Origin: Halorarius halobius
GTDB taxonomy: Archaea; Halobacteriota; Halobacteria; Halobacteriales; Haloarculaceae
Length of the DNA stretch: 64,000 nt
Assembly (NCBI RefSeq): GCF_024298865.1
Contig: NZ_CP101161.1
Span: forward strand, 111,227 to 175,226
Direction: 5' to 3'
In this document: positions 7,577 through 16,735 of the stretch, one piece after another
Layout of the letters: each line of letters opens with the position of its first letter
How positions within the stretch are numbered: the first letter of the stretch is position 1
Program-made: the position numbers and the translations under genes
Notes under the pieces: model-generated
Seen by the model: the letters and a program-made list of their open reading frames with translations, nothing else
What the model was told of the DNA's origin: nothing
Databases searched by the model: none

Positions 7577-9064
7577 TCAGTCCAGTTCGGCCCGGAGTTT
7601 CTCGTTGACGGTGCCGGGGTCGGCGGAGCCGCCGGTCTTTCCCATCACCTGGCCGACCAGGAAGTTGATTGCGCCGTCCTCGCCGGCGTGGTAGTCCTCG
7701 ACTGCGTCGGGGTTCTCCTCGATGGCCTCCCGCACCGCGACGAGCACCTCGTCCTCGCCGGTCTTGCCGAGCCCCTCGCGCTCGACGATGGCGTCGGGGT
7801 CGTCGCCGGAGTCGAGCATCTCCCGCAGGACGACCTCCTCGGCGTTCTTCGTCGTTATCTCGTCGTTGGCGACGAGTTCCACCAGCCGCGTGAACTCGTC
7901 GAGTCGGCCCGACACGTCCGTAATCTCCATGTCGCGGTAGTTGAGTTCGCCCAGCAGGTTGTCCGCGACCCACGTCGCCGCCAACTCGGGGTCGAACCGC
8001 TCGGCGACGTCCTCGAAGAAATCCGCCACCTGCTTGGTCGAGGTGAGTTTGGAGGCGGCTTCCGCCGACAGGCCGTACTCCTCGCGGAACCGGCGGCGGC
8101 GGGCGTCGGGCAACTCGGGGATGGCGAGCCGCTGTTTCCAGTCCGAGACGCGGAGCGGCGGCAGGTCCGCCTCCCGGAAGTAGCGGTAATCCTTCTCCTC
8201 CTCCTTCGAGCGCATCGAGACGGTGATGCCGCGCGACTCGTCCCAGTGGCGCGTCTCCTGTTCCACCTCGCGGCCGCGGCGGACGGCGTTCTTCTGGCGC
8301 GTCTCCTCGTACGCGAGCGCCTTCTCGGCGCCCTTGTGACTGGAGATGTTCTTCACCTCCGTGCGGTTGGCGGACTCGAGGACGTCGTCGGGGATGGAGC
8401 CGTCGTCGGCCACCTCGCCGGACGGCACGATAGAGAGGTTCGCGTCGACCCGCAGGGAGCCGTCCCGCGTGGAGTCGAACACCCCCAGATACTCCAGCAC
8501 CTCCTCCAGTTTCGAGAGGAACGCCCGTACTTCGCCGGCGCCGCGGAACTCCGGGGCGGTGACTATCTCCATCAGCGGCGTCCCGGCGCGGTTGTAGTTG
8601 ACCAGCGTGTAGTCGGCGGTGTCGATGCCGCCGCCGACGTGCTGGAGGCTCCCGGGGTCCTCCTCGAGGTGGGCCCGCTGGATGGTCACGGCACGGCTCT
8701 CACCCGCGGTGGAGAACTCCAGTTCGCCCTCTTGACAGACGGGCGCGTCGTACTGGGTTATCTGGAAGTTCTTCGGCAGGTCGGGGTAGTAGTAGTTCTT
8801 CCGGTGGAACCGCGTCTCGTCGGGGATGTCGGCGTCGATGGCCTTCCCCACCTTGACGGCGGCCTCGACGGCACCCTCGTTGAGCACCGGGAGCGCGCCC
8901 GGCAGACCGAGACAGGTCGGGCACGTCCGGGTGTTCGGCTCCTCGTCCTCGCTGGCGTCGGTCGAACAGCCACAGAATATCTTCGTGTCGGTCTCGAGTT
9001 GGACGTGGACCTCGAGACCGATGACGGCGGCCAGTTCGCGGCTCTCCGCGGTCCCTGCGCTCAT
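7577..9064 (-). CDS. gatB: Aspartyl/glutamyl-tRNA(Asn/Gln) amidotransferase subunit B
   Basis: 495 aa from ATG 9064 (MSAGTAESRELAAVIGLEVHVQL); a longer in-frame start at 9112 adds an Arg-rich leader that looks non-native. The family signature IGLEVHVQLETDTKIF is near the N-terminus, with zinc-binding Cys (FCGCS and TCPTCLGLPGALP). The C-terminal YqeY-like tail domain (EVLVAVREAIEENPDAVEDY, GQVMGKTGG) binds tRNA. GatB forms the GatCAB complex that converts misacylated Asp-tRNA(Asn) or Glu-tRNA(Gln) to the amide form. No gatA or gatC is adjacent, so the complex is encoded at separate sites, as is usual in archaea. Confidence 0.95.
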   Translation of the reverse strand: MSAGTAESRELAAVIGLEVHVQLETDTKIFCGCSTDASEDEEPNTRTCPTCLGLPGALPVLNEGAVEAAVKVGKAIDADIPDETRFHRKNYYYPDLPKNFQITQYDAPVCQEGELEFSTAGESRAVTIQRAHLEEDPGSLQHVGGGIDTADYTLVNYNRAGTPLMEIVTAPEFRGAGEVRAFLSKLEEVLEYLGVFDSTRDGSLRVDANLSIVPSGEVADDGSIPDDVLESANRTEVKNISSHKGAEKALAYEETRQKNAVRRGREVEQETRHWDESRGITVSMRSKEEEKDYRYFREADLPPLRVSDWKQRLAIPELPDARRRRFREEYGLSAEAASKLTSTKQVADFFEDVAERFDPELAATWVADNLLGELNYRDMEITDVSGRLDEFTRLVELVANDEITTKNAEEVVLREMLDSGDDPDAIVEREGLGKTGEDEVLVAVREAIEENPDAVEDYHAGEDGAINFLVGQVMGKTGGSADPGTVNEKLRAELD

Positions 9065-9239
9065 TACCGTACGATTCGGACGCGCCCGCTTTAGCCTAAC
9101 GGAGCGGGCCAACCCGCCGCCGGCCCGCGGCGCGGAGCGGACCGACCCGGGGGTGGGGCGGATGTCTCACCATCTCCAAACGAAACGCCGCGAATCGGGG
9201 GGCTCCGACGTATCAGGAACTATGTCATTGTCTGACGCA

Positions 9240-9247
9240 ACTTTAAG
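9240..9247 (+). promoter_or_regulatory. TATA-like element of the DUF7518-smc-scpA operon
   Basis: Actttaag lies 25-32 bp before the ATG at 9272, the position expected for a leaderless haloarchaeal transcript. It supports 9272 (ATG) over the in-frame GTG at 9266. Confidence 0.55.
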
Positions 9248-9271
9248 GGTGTCGCGGTTTGGGGTGTGGGT

Positions 9272-9661
9272 ATGGCCGGAAACAGGGTCGAGGAACTCGA
9301 AGAGAAGGTCCGGGAACTCGAGGCCACCGTCAGCGGACTCACGGACGAACTCGTCGAGACGAAGGACAGGCTCAACCGCATCGAGGAGCGCGTCGGTTCC
9401 GACGACCTCGACGGCATCGTCGAGGGGAAGCCGTCGCGGGCCGAAGCGCGCCAGACGGCCTCCGGCGCGGGGCAGGCTCAACAGCAGGCTCAGCCCCAGC
9501 AGACGGAGTCGGAGCCGACCCCGCAGGAAGCAGTCGACGAGGCAGTCGAGCAGGCCGACGCCGACGCCGAAGCGGAAGCGGCGGCCGATGGAGGTAAAAG
9601 CGACGAGGCGGAATCCGAAGACGACAGCTCCGAACAGAGCGACGACATCATCGTCGCCTGA
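9272..9661 (+). CDS. DUF7518-like short coiled-coil protein upstream of smc
   Basis: 129 aa. Residues 1-45 are a leucine-zipper-like coiled coil (MAGNRVEELEEKVRELEATV, then LVETKDRLNRIEERV); the rest is a low-complexity Gln/Glu/Asp/Ala tail ending SDDIIVA. The promoter element at 9240-9247 fixes the start at 9272. It precedes smc by 23 bp on the same strand, so it is probably co-transcribed with smc and scpA and may assist chromosome organisation. No enzymatic motif. The DUF name is from memory. Confidence 0.72.
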   Translation: MAGNRVEELEEKVRELEATVSGLTDELVETKDRLNRIEERVGSDDLDGIVEGKPSRAEARQTASGAGQAQQQAQPQQTESEPTPQEAVDEAVEQADADAEAEAAADGGKSDEAESEDDSSEQSDDIIVA

Positions 9662-9684
9662 GTCGGGGCCCCGCGAGCGCCCCC

Positions 9685-12600
9685 ATGCACATCAAAGAGC
9701 TCGTACTGGACGACTTCAAGAGCTTCGGCCGGAAGACCCGCATCCCGTTTTACGAGGACTTCACAACCATCAGCGGCCCGAACGGCTCCGGGAAGTCGAA
9801 CATCATCGACTCGGTGCTGTTCGCGCTGGGACTGGCCCGAACGTCGGGCATCCGCGCCGAGAAGCTCACCGACCTCATCTTCGACCCCGGACACGACGAC
9901 GAAGGCGGGTTCGGTGGCGAACGCGAGGCGAGCGTCGAGGTCCTGCTCGACAACGACGACCGGACGCTCACGCGCGAGCAGGTGGTGTCGGCCGCCGGGA
10001 GCGAGGACGTCGGCGACGTCGACGAGATTTCGATTCGCCGCCGCGTCAAACAGACCGACGAAGACACCTACTACTCCTACTACTATCTCAACGGGCGTTC
10101 GGTCAATCTGAGCGACATCCGTGACCTGCTGGCGCAGGCCGGCGTCACGCCGGAGGGGTACAACGTCGTGATGCAGGGTGACGTGACCGAAATCATCACG
10201 ATGACGCCCCACAGCCGCCGGGAGATAATCGACGAGATAGCCGGCGTCGCGGAGTTCGACGCGAAGAAGGAGGACGCCTTCGAGGAGCTGGAGACCGTCC
10301 AGGACCGCATCGAGGAGGCCGACCTCCGCATCGAGGAGAAGGAAGAGCGGCTCGACCAGCTCTCCGACGAGCGGGAGACCGCCCTCCAGTACAAGGAACT
10401 GCGCGAGCAGAAGGAGGAGTACGAGGGCTACCTCAAGGCCGCCGAACTCGAGGACAAACGCGAGGAGCGCGAGGAGGCCCAGTCGAGCATCGACGAGACT
10501 GAGGACGAACTCGAGGCGTTGCGTCGCGAACTCGACGAGCGGCAGGGGAAGGTCACCCGCCTCGAGGAGGACCTCGCGGACCTCAACCGCGAGATAGAAC
10601 AGAAGGGCGAGGACGAACAGCTGGAGATAAAGCGGGAGATAGAGGAGATAAAGGGCGATATCGGCCGCCTCGAGGACAAGATAGAGGCACAGGAGGAGCG
10701 CATCGAGGAGGCCGAGAACGCGCGGAGCCAGGCGTTCGTCCAGGTCGACCGCAAGCAGGAGACGGTCGACGAACTGGAAGCGGACATCCGCGAGAAGAAG
10801 GTCCGGAAGTCGTCGCTGAAGGCCGACCGGGAGGAGAAGCAGGCCGAACTCGACGACGTGGAGGCCCAGATTGCCGACCTCGACACCGCTTACGAAGACT
10901 TACGCGAGGAGATAGACGCCAAACGCGAGCGGCTCGACGAGCTACGCGACGAGAAGAACGAACTCCAGCGCGAGCAGGACCGCCTGCTCGACGAGGCGCG
11001 CCGCCGCTCGTCGGACCAGCGCGAAAAGGAAGAGCAGATAGAGACCGCCGAGTCCCAACTGCCCGAACTCGAAGCCGAGATTTCGGACCTCGAAAGCGAG
11101 TTGGAGAAGGCCGAGGGGAACCTCGACTCCATCTCCGAGGTGGTCGACGACCTCAAGACCGAGAAGGCGGGCCTGCAGGAGGACCTCGACGAGTTGGAGG
11201 ACGACATCGCCGCCAAACAGCAGGAGTACGCCGAACTGGAGGCCCGCGCGGGCGAGTCGGGCGACTCGTCGTTCGGGCGCGCCGTCTCCACGGTGCTGAA
11301 CGGCGGCCTCGACGGGGTCCACGGCGCGGTCGCGCAACTCGGCTCCGTCTCCCCGGAGTACGCGGAGGCGTGTGAGACCGCCGCCGGCGGCCGGATGGCC
11401 AACGTCGTCGTCGACGACGACTCCGTCGGCCAGCGCTGTATCGAGTACCTGAAACAGCGCAACGCCGGCCGGGCGACGTTCCTGCCGCTGACGGAGATGC
11501 ACTCGCGGTCGCTACCGAGCGTGCCGTCGATGCCCGGCGTCGTGGACTTCGCGTACAACCTCGTCGAGTTCGATTCCGAGTACGCCGAGGTGTTCGCGTA
11601 CGTGCTCGGCGACACCTTGGTCGTCGAGGACATGGAGACGGCCCGCGACCTGATGGGCGAGTTCCGCCTCGTCACGCTCGACGGCGACCTCGTCGAGAAG
11701 TCGGGCGCGATGACCGGCGGCTCCACGTCGGGGTCCCGTTACTCCTTCGAGAAGGGCGGCGAGGGCCAACTCCAGCGCGTCGCCGAGCAGATTCAGAGCC
11801 TGGAGGACGAGCGCGCCTCTCTCAAAGAGGACATCCGCGACGTCGAGGAGCGGCTGGACGACGCTCGCGACCGGAACTCCGACGCCGCCGACAAGGTGCG
11901 CGACATCGAGGCGGCCATCGAGCGCAAACAGGAGGAGAAGGCGCGCATCGAAGACGAAATCGCGTCGCTGGAGGCCGACCTCGAAGATATCGAGGCCGAA
12001 CGCGAGGAGACCCAGGCGGAGATGGCCGACGTCGAGGAAGCTATCGCCGAGAAGGAGGCCGAAATCGACGACCTCCAGACCGAGATAGACGACCTCCAGC
12101 AGGAGCTACAGGACTCGGAGGTGAAGAAGCTGAACGACCGCGCCGAGTCCATCCGCGAGGACATCGCCGAACTGGACGACCAGATGGAGGCGCTCGACAG
12201 CGACCTCAACGAGCTACAGCTGGAGAAGCAGTACGCCGAGGACGCCATCGACGAACTCCACGAGGAGATAGAGGCCGCACAGAACAAGAAGGCCGACGCC
12301 GAGGAGACGGTCGCCGACCTCGAGGACCGCATCGACGAGAAGGAGTCGACGCTGGAGGCGAAACACGAGGAGGTGGCCGAACTCGAAGAGGAGCTCGCGG
12401 ACCTCAAGGAGGAGCGCGAGGAGCTTCGCGAGACGGTCCGCGAGGCGAAGGAACGGCGCGACGAGAAGCAGAAGCAGGTCGACGCCGTCGAGTCCGACCT
12501 CGAATCGCTTCGCGAGCAGGTCGAGCGGCTCGACTGGGAGATAGACGAACTGGAGTCGCAGGTCGGCGAGTACGACGCCGACGACATCCCCGAACTGTCC

Positions 12601-13260
12601 AGCGTCAAGGGGCAGATAACGAAACTGGAGAACCGGATGGAGGAACTCGAACCGGTCAACATGCTGGCAATCGACGAGTACGACCGCGTCGAGGCCGAAC
12701 TCGACGACTTGACCGAGAAGCGGGCCACCCTCCAGGAGGAGGCCGACGGCATCCGCGAGCGAATCGAGGCGTTCGAGGCGCGCAAGAAGGAGACCTTCAT
12801 GGAGGCGTACGAGGGCATCAACGAGCATTTCGAGGACATCTTCGCGCGGCTCTCGGACGGCTCGGGCGAACTCGTCTTAGAGGACCCCGAGGAGCCCTTC
12901 GAGGGCGGGCTGACGATGAAGGCCCAGCCCCGCGACAAGCCGGTCCAGCGGCTCGACGCGATGAGCGGCGGCGAGAAGTCGCTGACCGCCCTCGCGTTCA
13001 TCTTCGCCATCCAGCGGTACAACCCGGCGCCGTTCTACGCCTTAGACGAGGTGGACGCGTTCCTCGACGCCGCCAACGCCGAGATGGTCGGCGAGATGGT
13101 CGACGACCTGGCGGGCGACGCGCAGTTCATCGTCGTCTCCCACCGGTCGGCGCTTCTCGAACGGTCGGAACGCGCCATCGGAGTCACGATGCAGGACGAC
13201 AACATCTCCGCGGTGACGGGCATCGACCTGTCGCAACATGGGGTGGTAGCCGATGATTAG
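9685..13260 (+). CDS. smc: Chromosome segregation ATPase SMC
   Basis: 1191 aa, normal for SMC. Walker A GPNGSGKS at residues 31-38; long antiparallel coiled coils at about 170-510 and 680-1010; a flexible hinge at about 520-650 (FGRAVSTVLNGGLDGVHGAV and a following GRATFLP region); ABC signature MSGGEKSLTALAF at about 1092; Walker B FYALDEVDAFLD at about 1115-1126. SMC dimerises at the hinge and extrudes or tethers DNA loops with the kleisin ScpA, whose gene follows. It ends in ATGATTAG: a short frame opens at 13253 inside the SMC 3' end. Haloarchaea encode this SMC as well as coalescin-type proteins; this one has the canonical SMC architecture. Confidence 0.96.
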   Translation: MHIKELVLDDFKSFGRKTRIPFYEDFTTISGPNGSGKSNIIDSVLFALGLARTSGIRAEKLTDLIFDPGHDDEGGFGGEREASVEVLLDNDDRTLTREQVVSAAGSEDVGDVDEISIRRRVKQTDEDTYYSYYYLNGRSVNLSDIRDLLAQAGVTPEGYNVVMQGDVTEIITMTPHSRREIIDEIAGVAEFDAKKEDAFEELETVQDRIEEADLRIEEKEERLDQLSDERETALQYKELREQKEEYEGYLKAAELEDKREEREEAQSSIDETEDELEALRRELDERQGKVTRLEEDLADLNREIEQKGEDEQLEIKREIEEIKGDIGRLEDKIEAQEERIEEAENARSQAFVQVDRKQETVDELEADIREKKVRKSSLKADREEKQAELDDVEAQIADLDTAYEDLREEIDAKRERLDELRDEKNELQREQDRLLDEARRRSSDQREKEEQIETAESQLPELEAEISDLESELEKAEGNLDSISEVVDDLKTEKAGLQEDLDELEDDIAAKQQEYAELEARAGESGDSSFGRAVSTVLNGGLDGVHGAVAQLGSVSPEYAEACETAAGGRMANVVVDDDSVGQRCIEYLKQRNAGRATFLPLTEMHSRSLPSVPSMPGVVDFAYNLVEFDSEYAEVFAYVLGDTLVVEDMETARDLMGEFRLVTLDGDLVEKSGAMTGGSTSGSRYSFEKGGEGQLQRVAEQIQSLEDERASLKEDIRDVEERLDDARDRNSDAADKVRDIEAAIERKQEEKARIEDEIASLEADLEDIEAEREETQAEMADVEEAIAEKEAEIDDLQTEIDDLQQELQDSEVKKLNDRAESIREDIAELDDQMEALDSDLNELQLEKQYAEDAIDELHEEIEAAQNKKADAEETVADLEDRIDEKESTLEAKHEEVAELEEELADLKEEREELRETVREAKERRDEKQKQVDAVESDLESLREQVERLDWEIDELESQVGEYDADDIPELSSVKGQITKLENRMEELEPVNMLAIDEYDRVEAELDDLTEKRATLQEEADGIRERIEAFEARKKETFMEAYEGINEHFEDIFARLSDGSGELVLEDPEEPFEGGLTMKAQPRDKPVQRLDAMSGGEKSLTALAFIFAIQRYNPAPFYALDEVDAFLDAANAEMVGEMVDDLAGDAQFIVVSHRSALLERSERAIGVTMQDDNISAVTGIDLSQHGVVADD

Positions 13261-13360
13261 CGGGGACGACCAGCGGGAGTCCCCGAACAAATCGAGCGGG
13301 GAGCGGAGCGACCCGCGAGATAGCGGGACGCGACCCGTGACCGGGGGTGACCGCGCGTGA
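13253..13360 (+). CDS. Possible 35-aa linking ORF between smc and scpA
   Basis: ATG 13253 overlaps the smc stop, and its TGA (13358-13360) overlaps the GTG start of scpA, so the frame exactly bridges both genes. The product (MISGDDQRESPNKSSGERSD and so on) is low-complexity and hydrophilic without a domain. A perfect 7-bp inverted repeat (cggggac/gtccccg, 13261-13285) lies inside it. It may be a translated coupler rather than a functional protein, or not translated at all. Confidence 0.28.
   Translation: MISGDDQRESPNKSSGERSDPRDSGTRPVTGGDRA
13261..13285 (+). repeat. Hairpin immediately after the smc stop codon
   Basis: Cggggac (13261-13267) and gtccccg (13279-13285) form a perfect 7-bp stem with an 11-nt loop, directly adjacent to the TAG of smc. 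There is no U-run, so a simple intrinsic terminator is unlikely. It could tune translation of scpA relative to smc. Confidence 0.4.
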
Positions 13361-14268
13361 CCGACGACGGCGCGGAGGCGGGCGGCGTCCCGCTGAACAT
13401 CGCGGGCCACGACGAGGAGAAGCGCCGTCGACAGGCCGAGGAGGCCGACGACGGCGACGGCGTCCTCTCGGAGTTCGACGTGGGCGGGACCGACGACGAC
13501 GAGGTCGAACCCGTCGAGTTGCTGGTCCAACTGGCGAAGGACGGCGAAATCGAGCCGTGGGACATCGACATCGTCGTCGTCACCGACAAGTTCCTCGACC
13601 GGCTGGACGAGGCCGACCTCCGAGAGGGCGGCCGGGCGCTGTTCTACGCGTCGGTCCTCCTCCGGATGAAGTCCGACGCGATGCTCGACGACGAGGATGA
13701 CGACCCCGACGAGGAGCCGTGGGACGACCCCGCCCGCGAGGGGTTCGACGACCCGGACCCGTTCGCGGCGCTCGAGAAGGAGATAGACCGACGGCTCGAG
13801 CGGAAACACGCCCGCGGGACGCCACAGACGCTGGACGAACTCGTCCGCGAACTCCGCGAGCGGGAGCGCGACACGATGTGGAAGGAGTCGCGCACGTACG
13901 ACACCTCCGACTCCCCGCACGGCTACTCGCGCGGGACCCAGACGCTCGACTACCGGACCGGCGACGACTTCCGGATGGACGACGAGCCGAACGAGGCCGA
14001 CGCGCTGGGGACGACCCACGACGAGCACATGGAGGACATCATCAACGACGTCTATCTCGCGCTCCAGCGCCAGTTCGACAAGGGCCGCGACGAGGTGCTG
14101 TACGAGGAAATCGCCGACGCCGGCGGCGGCCGCGTCGACACGTTCCTCGGCCTCCTGTTTCTCGCGCACCGCGGCCAGGTCGAACTCCAGCAGGACGAAC
14201 TGTTCGGCGACCTCTGGGTGCAGGACCCCGCGGCCGTGGCCGACGGCGAGGAAGCCGTCGCAGACTGA
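13357..14268 (+). CDS. scpA: Segregation and condensation protein A (kleisin)
   Basis: 303 aa from GTG 13357 (MTDDGAEAGGVPLNIAGHDE). Residues about 49-110 carry the ScpA core (EPVELLVQLAKDGEIEPWDI followed by DIVVVTDKFLDRL and LRMKSDAML), and residues about 225-285 the C-terminal winged helix (FLGLLFLAHRGQVELQQDEL). It bridges the SMC heads to form the condensin-like ring. A long acidic insert (about 110-190) is larger than in bacterial ScpA. The start overlaps the stop of the linking ORF (GTGA). No scpB is nearby. Confidence 0.92.
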   Translation: MTDDGAEAGGVPLNIAGHDEEKRRRQAEEADDGDGVLSEFDVGGTDDDEVEPVELLVQLAKDGEIEPWDIDIVVVTDKFLDRLDEADLREGGRALFYASVLLRMKSDAMLDDEDDDPDEEPWDDPAREGFDDPDPFAALEKEIDRRLERKHARGTPQTLDELVRELRERERDTMWKESRTYDTSDSPHGYSRGTQTLDYRTGDDFRMDDEPNEADALGTTHDEHMEDIINDVYLALQRQFDKGRDEVLYEEIADAGGGRVDTFLGLLFLAHRGQVELQQDELFGDLWVQDPAAVADGEEAVAD

Positions 14269-14327
14269 CCCCGCCGCGTCGTCGCGTCCACCGGTCCGAG
14301 CCGCTGAACGCGCGTTCCACGACAGGC

Positions 14328-14334
14328 TTTTATT
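14328..14334 (+). promoter_or_regulatory. TATA-like element before the 35-aa microprotein
   Basis: Ttttatt lies 28-34 bp upstream of ATG 14362, so that ATG is favoured over an in-frame ATG at 14347, which would be only about 15 bp from the box. Confidence 0.5.
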
Positions 14335-14361
14335 CTGTGCTAACTAATGTCATGGTTGGTC

Positions 14362-14469
14362 ATGACACCCTCTCGCTTCCGCGAGCGGCTGGCCGAGACT
14401 GAGGGGCGGGTCGACCCGACCGAGCTCCGCGAGGCGCTGGAGTACGTCCGCGAGACGGGCCGCGAGTGA
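14362..14469 (+). CDS. Putative microprotein (35 aa) downstream of scpA
   Basis: MTPSRFRERLAETEGRVDPT, then an ELREALEYVRET helix ending GRE. It is amphipathic and mostly helical by composition. Its own TATA-like box sits at 14328-14334 and it is convergent with mtnP, whose stop begins one nucleotide after its TGA. The ordered charge pattern and clean promoter make it a likely real small gene. Function unknown; the Arg/Glu-rich helices would suit a protein-protein adaptor, but that is speculation. Confidence 0.5.
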   Translation: MTPSRFRERLAETEGRVDPTELREALEYVRETGRE

Positions 14470-14470
14470 G

Positions 14471-15328
14471 TCAGTCGTCGAGGTAGTCGCCGACCAGCAG
14501 GTCCACCTTCCGGCGCGTCGCCTCCGGGATAGCCGCGGCCGGCGTGTTCACCGCGCCCTCGACGGCGTGGGCACAGTCGCAGTCGCGCTCGGCGGGCATC
14601 GACTCGATGGCGTGCTTGACGGTGGCCTTGATGGCGTCCTCGTTGGCCGCGGCGTTCTCGAGCACCTCCTCGAGGGTCACCTCCGCGTCCTGCTTCCAGA
14701 CGTCGTAGTCGGTGACGCCCGTCACCGTCGCGTAGCAGAGTTCCGCCTCCCGTGCCAGTTTCGCCTCCGGGATGGCCGTCATTCCGATGATGTCGAACCC
14801 CGAGGCGCGGAAATGCTCCGACTCGGCCCGCGTCGAGTACTGCGGCCCCTCGATGCAGACGTAGGTGCCGTCCTCCTCGACGGCCGCGTCGCTGGCCTCG
14901 CGGGCGCTGTCGGCGAGATGCGACTTCATGTGGGGACAGTACGGGTCCGCAAACGGCATGTGGACGACACAGCCCTCCTCGAAGAACGTGTACTCCCGTT
15001 TGCGCGTCCGGTCGAATATCTGGTCGGGGACGACCAGCGTGCGGGGCGGCAGGTCCTCGCGCAGGGAGCCGACGGCGTTCGACGCCAGCACGCGCTCGAC
15101 ACCCAACTGTTTCAGCGCGTGGACGTTCGCGCGGTACGGCGCCGTCGTCGGTGAGAACTGGTGGTCGCGCCCGTGCCGGGGGAGAAAGGCCACCTCCGTC
15201 CCGTCGGGCATCGCGCCGACGGTGACCGGCGCCGCGGGGTCGCCGTACGGCGTCGTCACGTCCTCCTCGTGGGTGTCGTCGAGCGGGAGCGAGTCGTAGA
15301 TGCCGGAGCCACCGATGAACCCTATCAT
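14471..15328 (-). CDS. mtnP: S-methyl-5'-thioadenosine phosphorylase
   Basis: 285 aa from ATG 15328 (MIGFIGGSGIYDSLPL). Family hallmarks: phosphate-binding GGSGIYD at residues 5-11, FLPRHGRDHQFSPTTAPYRA with the RHG motif, SNAVGSLRE, and the purine and MTA pocket GFDIIGMTAIPEAKLARE. It cleaves methylthioadenosine, made in polyamine or agmatine-derivative and other SAM-using reactions, to adenine and methylthioribose-1-phosphate for methionine salvage. Longer in-frame extensions upstream are Arg/Gly-rich and unlikely. Discrimination between MTA and the archaeal 5'-deoxyadenosine or inosine substrates needs an assay. Confidence 0.9.
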   Translation of the reverse strand: MIGFIGGSGIYDSLPLDDTHEEDVTTPYGDPAAPVTVGAMPDGTEVAFLPRHGRDHQFSPTTAPYRANVHALKQLGVERVLASNAVGSLREDLPPRTLVVPDQIFDRTRKREYTFFEEGCVVHMPFADPYCPHMKSHLADSAREASDAAVEEDGTYVCIEGPQYSTRAESEHFRASGFDIIGMTAIPEAKLAREAELCYATVTGVTDYDVWKQDAEVTLEEVLENAAANEDAIKATVKHAIESMPAERDCDCAHAVEGAVNTPAAAIPEATRRKVDLLVGDYLDD

Positions 15329-15433
15329 GGCCCCGCGTTCGCCGGGGGCGTACAAAAACGGCCCGGGGTCGGTCGCGTGGCCGCCTCGCACGCGGGGGAA
15401 ACGGGCTTGCCACACCCACCCCTACCGGGAAGC

Positions 15434-16138
15434 GTGACCGACGACCCCGTCGCCGTCAGCGCCGACTGGCTCCGGGCCGTCCGCCGCGCGGAGCCGACCC
15501 ACGCCCACGAGACGCGCCTCCGCGACTGGTCGCGGGCCGACCTTCGGGACCGACTCGACACCGACGCCGCCCGCCTCGCGTTCTGGACCAACGTCTACAA
15601 CGCCACTGCCCAGTCAGTGCTCGCCGTCTCACCCGAGCAGTGGGCCGCCCGCAACCGCTTTTTCAGCGTCGATATCGCCACCGTCGCGGGCCGGGACCTC
15701 TCGCTGGACGCCATCGAGCACGGCCTGCTCCGGCGCTCGCATCCGAAGTGGGGGCTCGGCTACGTCCACAACCCCTTCCCGAGCAACTTCGAGCGGACGT
15801 TCCGGGTCACGGAGCGGGACCCCCGCGTCCACTTCGCGCTCAACTGCGGCGCGGCCGCCTGCCCGCCCATCGCCGCCTACTCGCGGGACGGCATCGACGG
15901 CGAACTCGACGCGGCGACGCGGTCGCATCTCGATGGGGAGGTGGCGTACGACCCCGACGGGGACAGCGTGGCCCTGCCGCGCATCTTCCTGTGGTTCCGT
16001 GGCGACTTCGGCGGGCGCGGGGGCATCCTCGCGTTCCTCCGCCGGTACGACTGCGTCCCGGCGGACGCGACGCCCTCGTTCACCTACCGGTCGTACGACT
16101 GGTCGCTGGACCGCGGAAACTGGCGACGCGGCCGGTAA
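15434..16138 (+). CDS. DUF547 domain-containing protein
   Basis: 234 aa from GTG 15434. The DUF547 core is clear: LAFWTNVYNATAQ (about residues 48-60), HPKWGLGYVHNPFPSNF, RVHFALNCGAAACPPIAAYS with conserved Cys, and PRIFLWFRGDF. The Cys plus the His of the core suggest a papain/transglutaminase-like fold; the biochemical activity of the family is unproven. No signal peptide, so it is cytoplasmic here, whereas many DUF547 proteins are exported. The start is chosen because DUF547 homology begins within 40 residues and the next in-frame upstream codons read through the mtnP promoter. Confidence 0.78.
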   Translation: MTDDPVAVSADWLRAVRRAEPTHAHETRLRDWSRADLRDRLDTDAARLAFWTNVYNATAQSVLAVSPEQWAARNRFFSVDIATVAGRDLSLDAIEHGLLRRSHPKWGLGYVHNPFPSNFERTFRVTERDPRVHFALNCGAAACPPIAAYSRDGIDGELDAATRSHLDGEVAYDPDGDSVALPRIFLWFRGDFGGRGGILAFLRRYDCVPADATPSFTYRSYDWSLDRGNWRRGR

Positions 16139-16189
16139 CGCGGGACACACGAAGACAAGACACTTGTCGGCCGCGCGTGCCCGTCCGCC

Positions 16190-16684
16190 ATGGTTCCCCT
16201 CCAGTCGGTGCTCGGCGAGGTCGTCGGCTACCTCGTCCTGCTGGCGTTCCTCCTTCTCCCCGGTATCGTGGCGGCGGTGCTGTGGGCGCCGTTCCTCGCG
16301 TCCACCCGGGTCCGGTCGCTGTTCCGGTCGTTACCGCCCGCCGAATCGCCGTACCTGACGTACCCGCTCGTCGGCGTCGCCGCTTCACTGCCGTACGTAC
16401 TCGGCGTCACCGGGGCTCTGGCCGTCACCGACGCAAGCGGACCCCAGGCCGGAGGCGCGATGGCCAACACCATCCTCGACGTCGTGGTGCCGGTGTCGCT
16501 GGGCTACGTCCTCCTCGGCCCGCCCGCGGCCGTCCTCGGTCTCCCGCGGGCCGGCGTCGACTGGGACCCGACCGGTTACGGACCGTCGACGTGGGTCCTG
16601 CTCGTCGCGGGCGCGGTCTGGTACGTCCTGCTGTTCGCGGTGCCGTTGCTGTTCGTCAGTTTCTTCCTCGCGCTACCGACGTAG
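16190..16684 (+). CDS. Small four-span membrane protein, function unknown
   Basis: 164 aa. Hydrophobic segments at about residues 8-32, 57-78, 92-115 and 135-160; the last ends at the C-terminus with no soluble tail. A Pro/Gly-rich loop (GLPRAGVDWDPTGYGPSTWV) separates the last two spans. No recognised family. It lies 51 bp after DUF547 and may be co-transcribed with it. Confidence 0.62.
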   Translation: MVPLQSVLGEVVGYLVLLAFLLLPGIVAAVLWAPFLASTRVRSLFRSLPPAESPYLTYPLVGVAASLPYVLGVTGALAVTDASGPQAGGAMANTILDVVVPVSLGYVLLGPPAAVLGLPRAGVDWDPTGYGPSTWVLLVAGAVWYVLLFAVPLLFVSFFLALPT

Positions 16685-16735
16685 CGGCCGCCCTCGGCAC
16701 AGCGGCTTTACGCGGTGGTGGAGAACGGGGGCGGC

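Noticed and set aside
13261..13285. Intrinsic terminator of smc
   Set aside because: No U-run, and scpA follows within 100 bp on the same strand; coupling is more likely.
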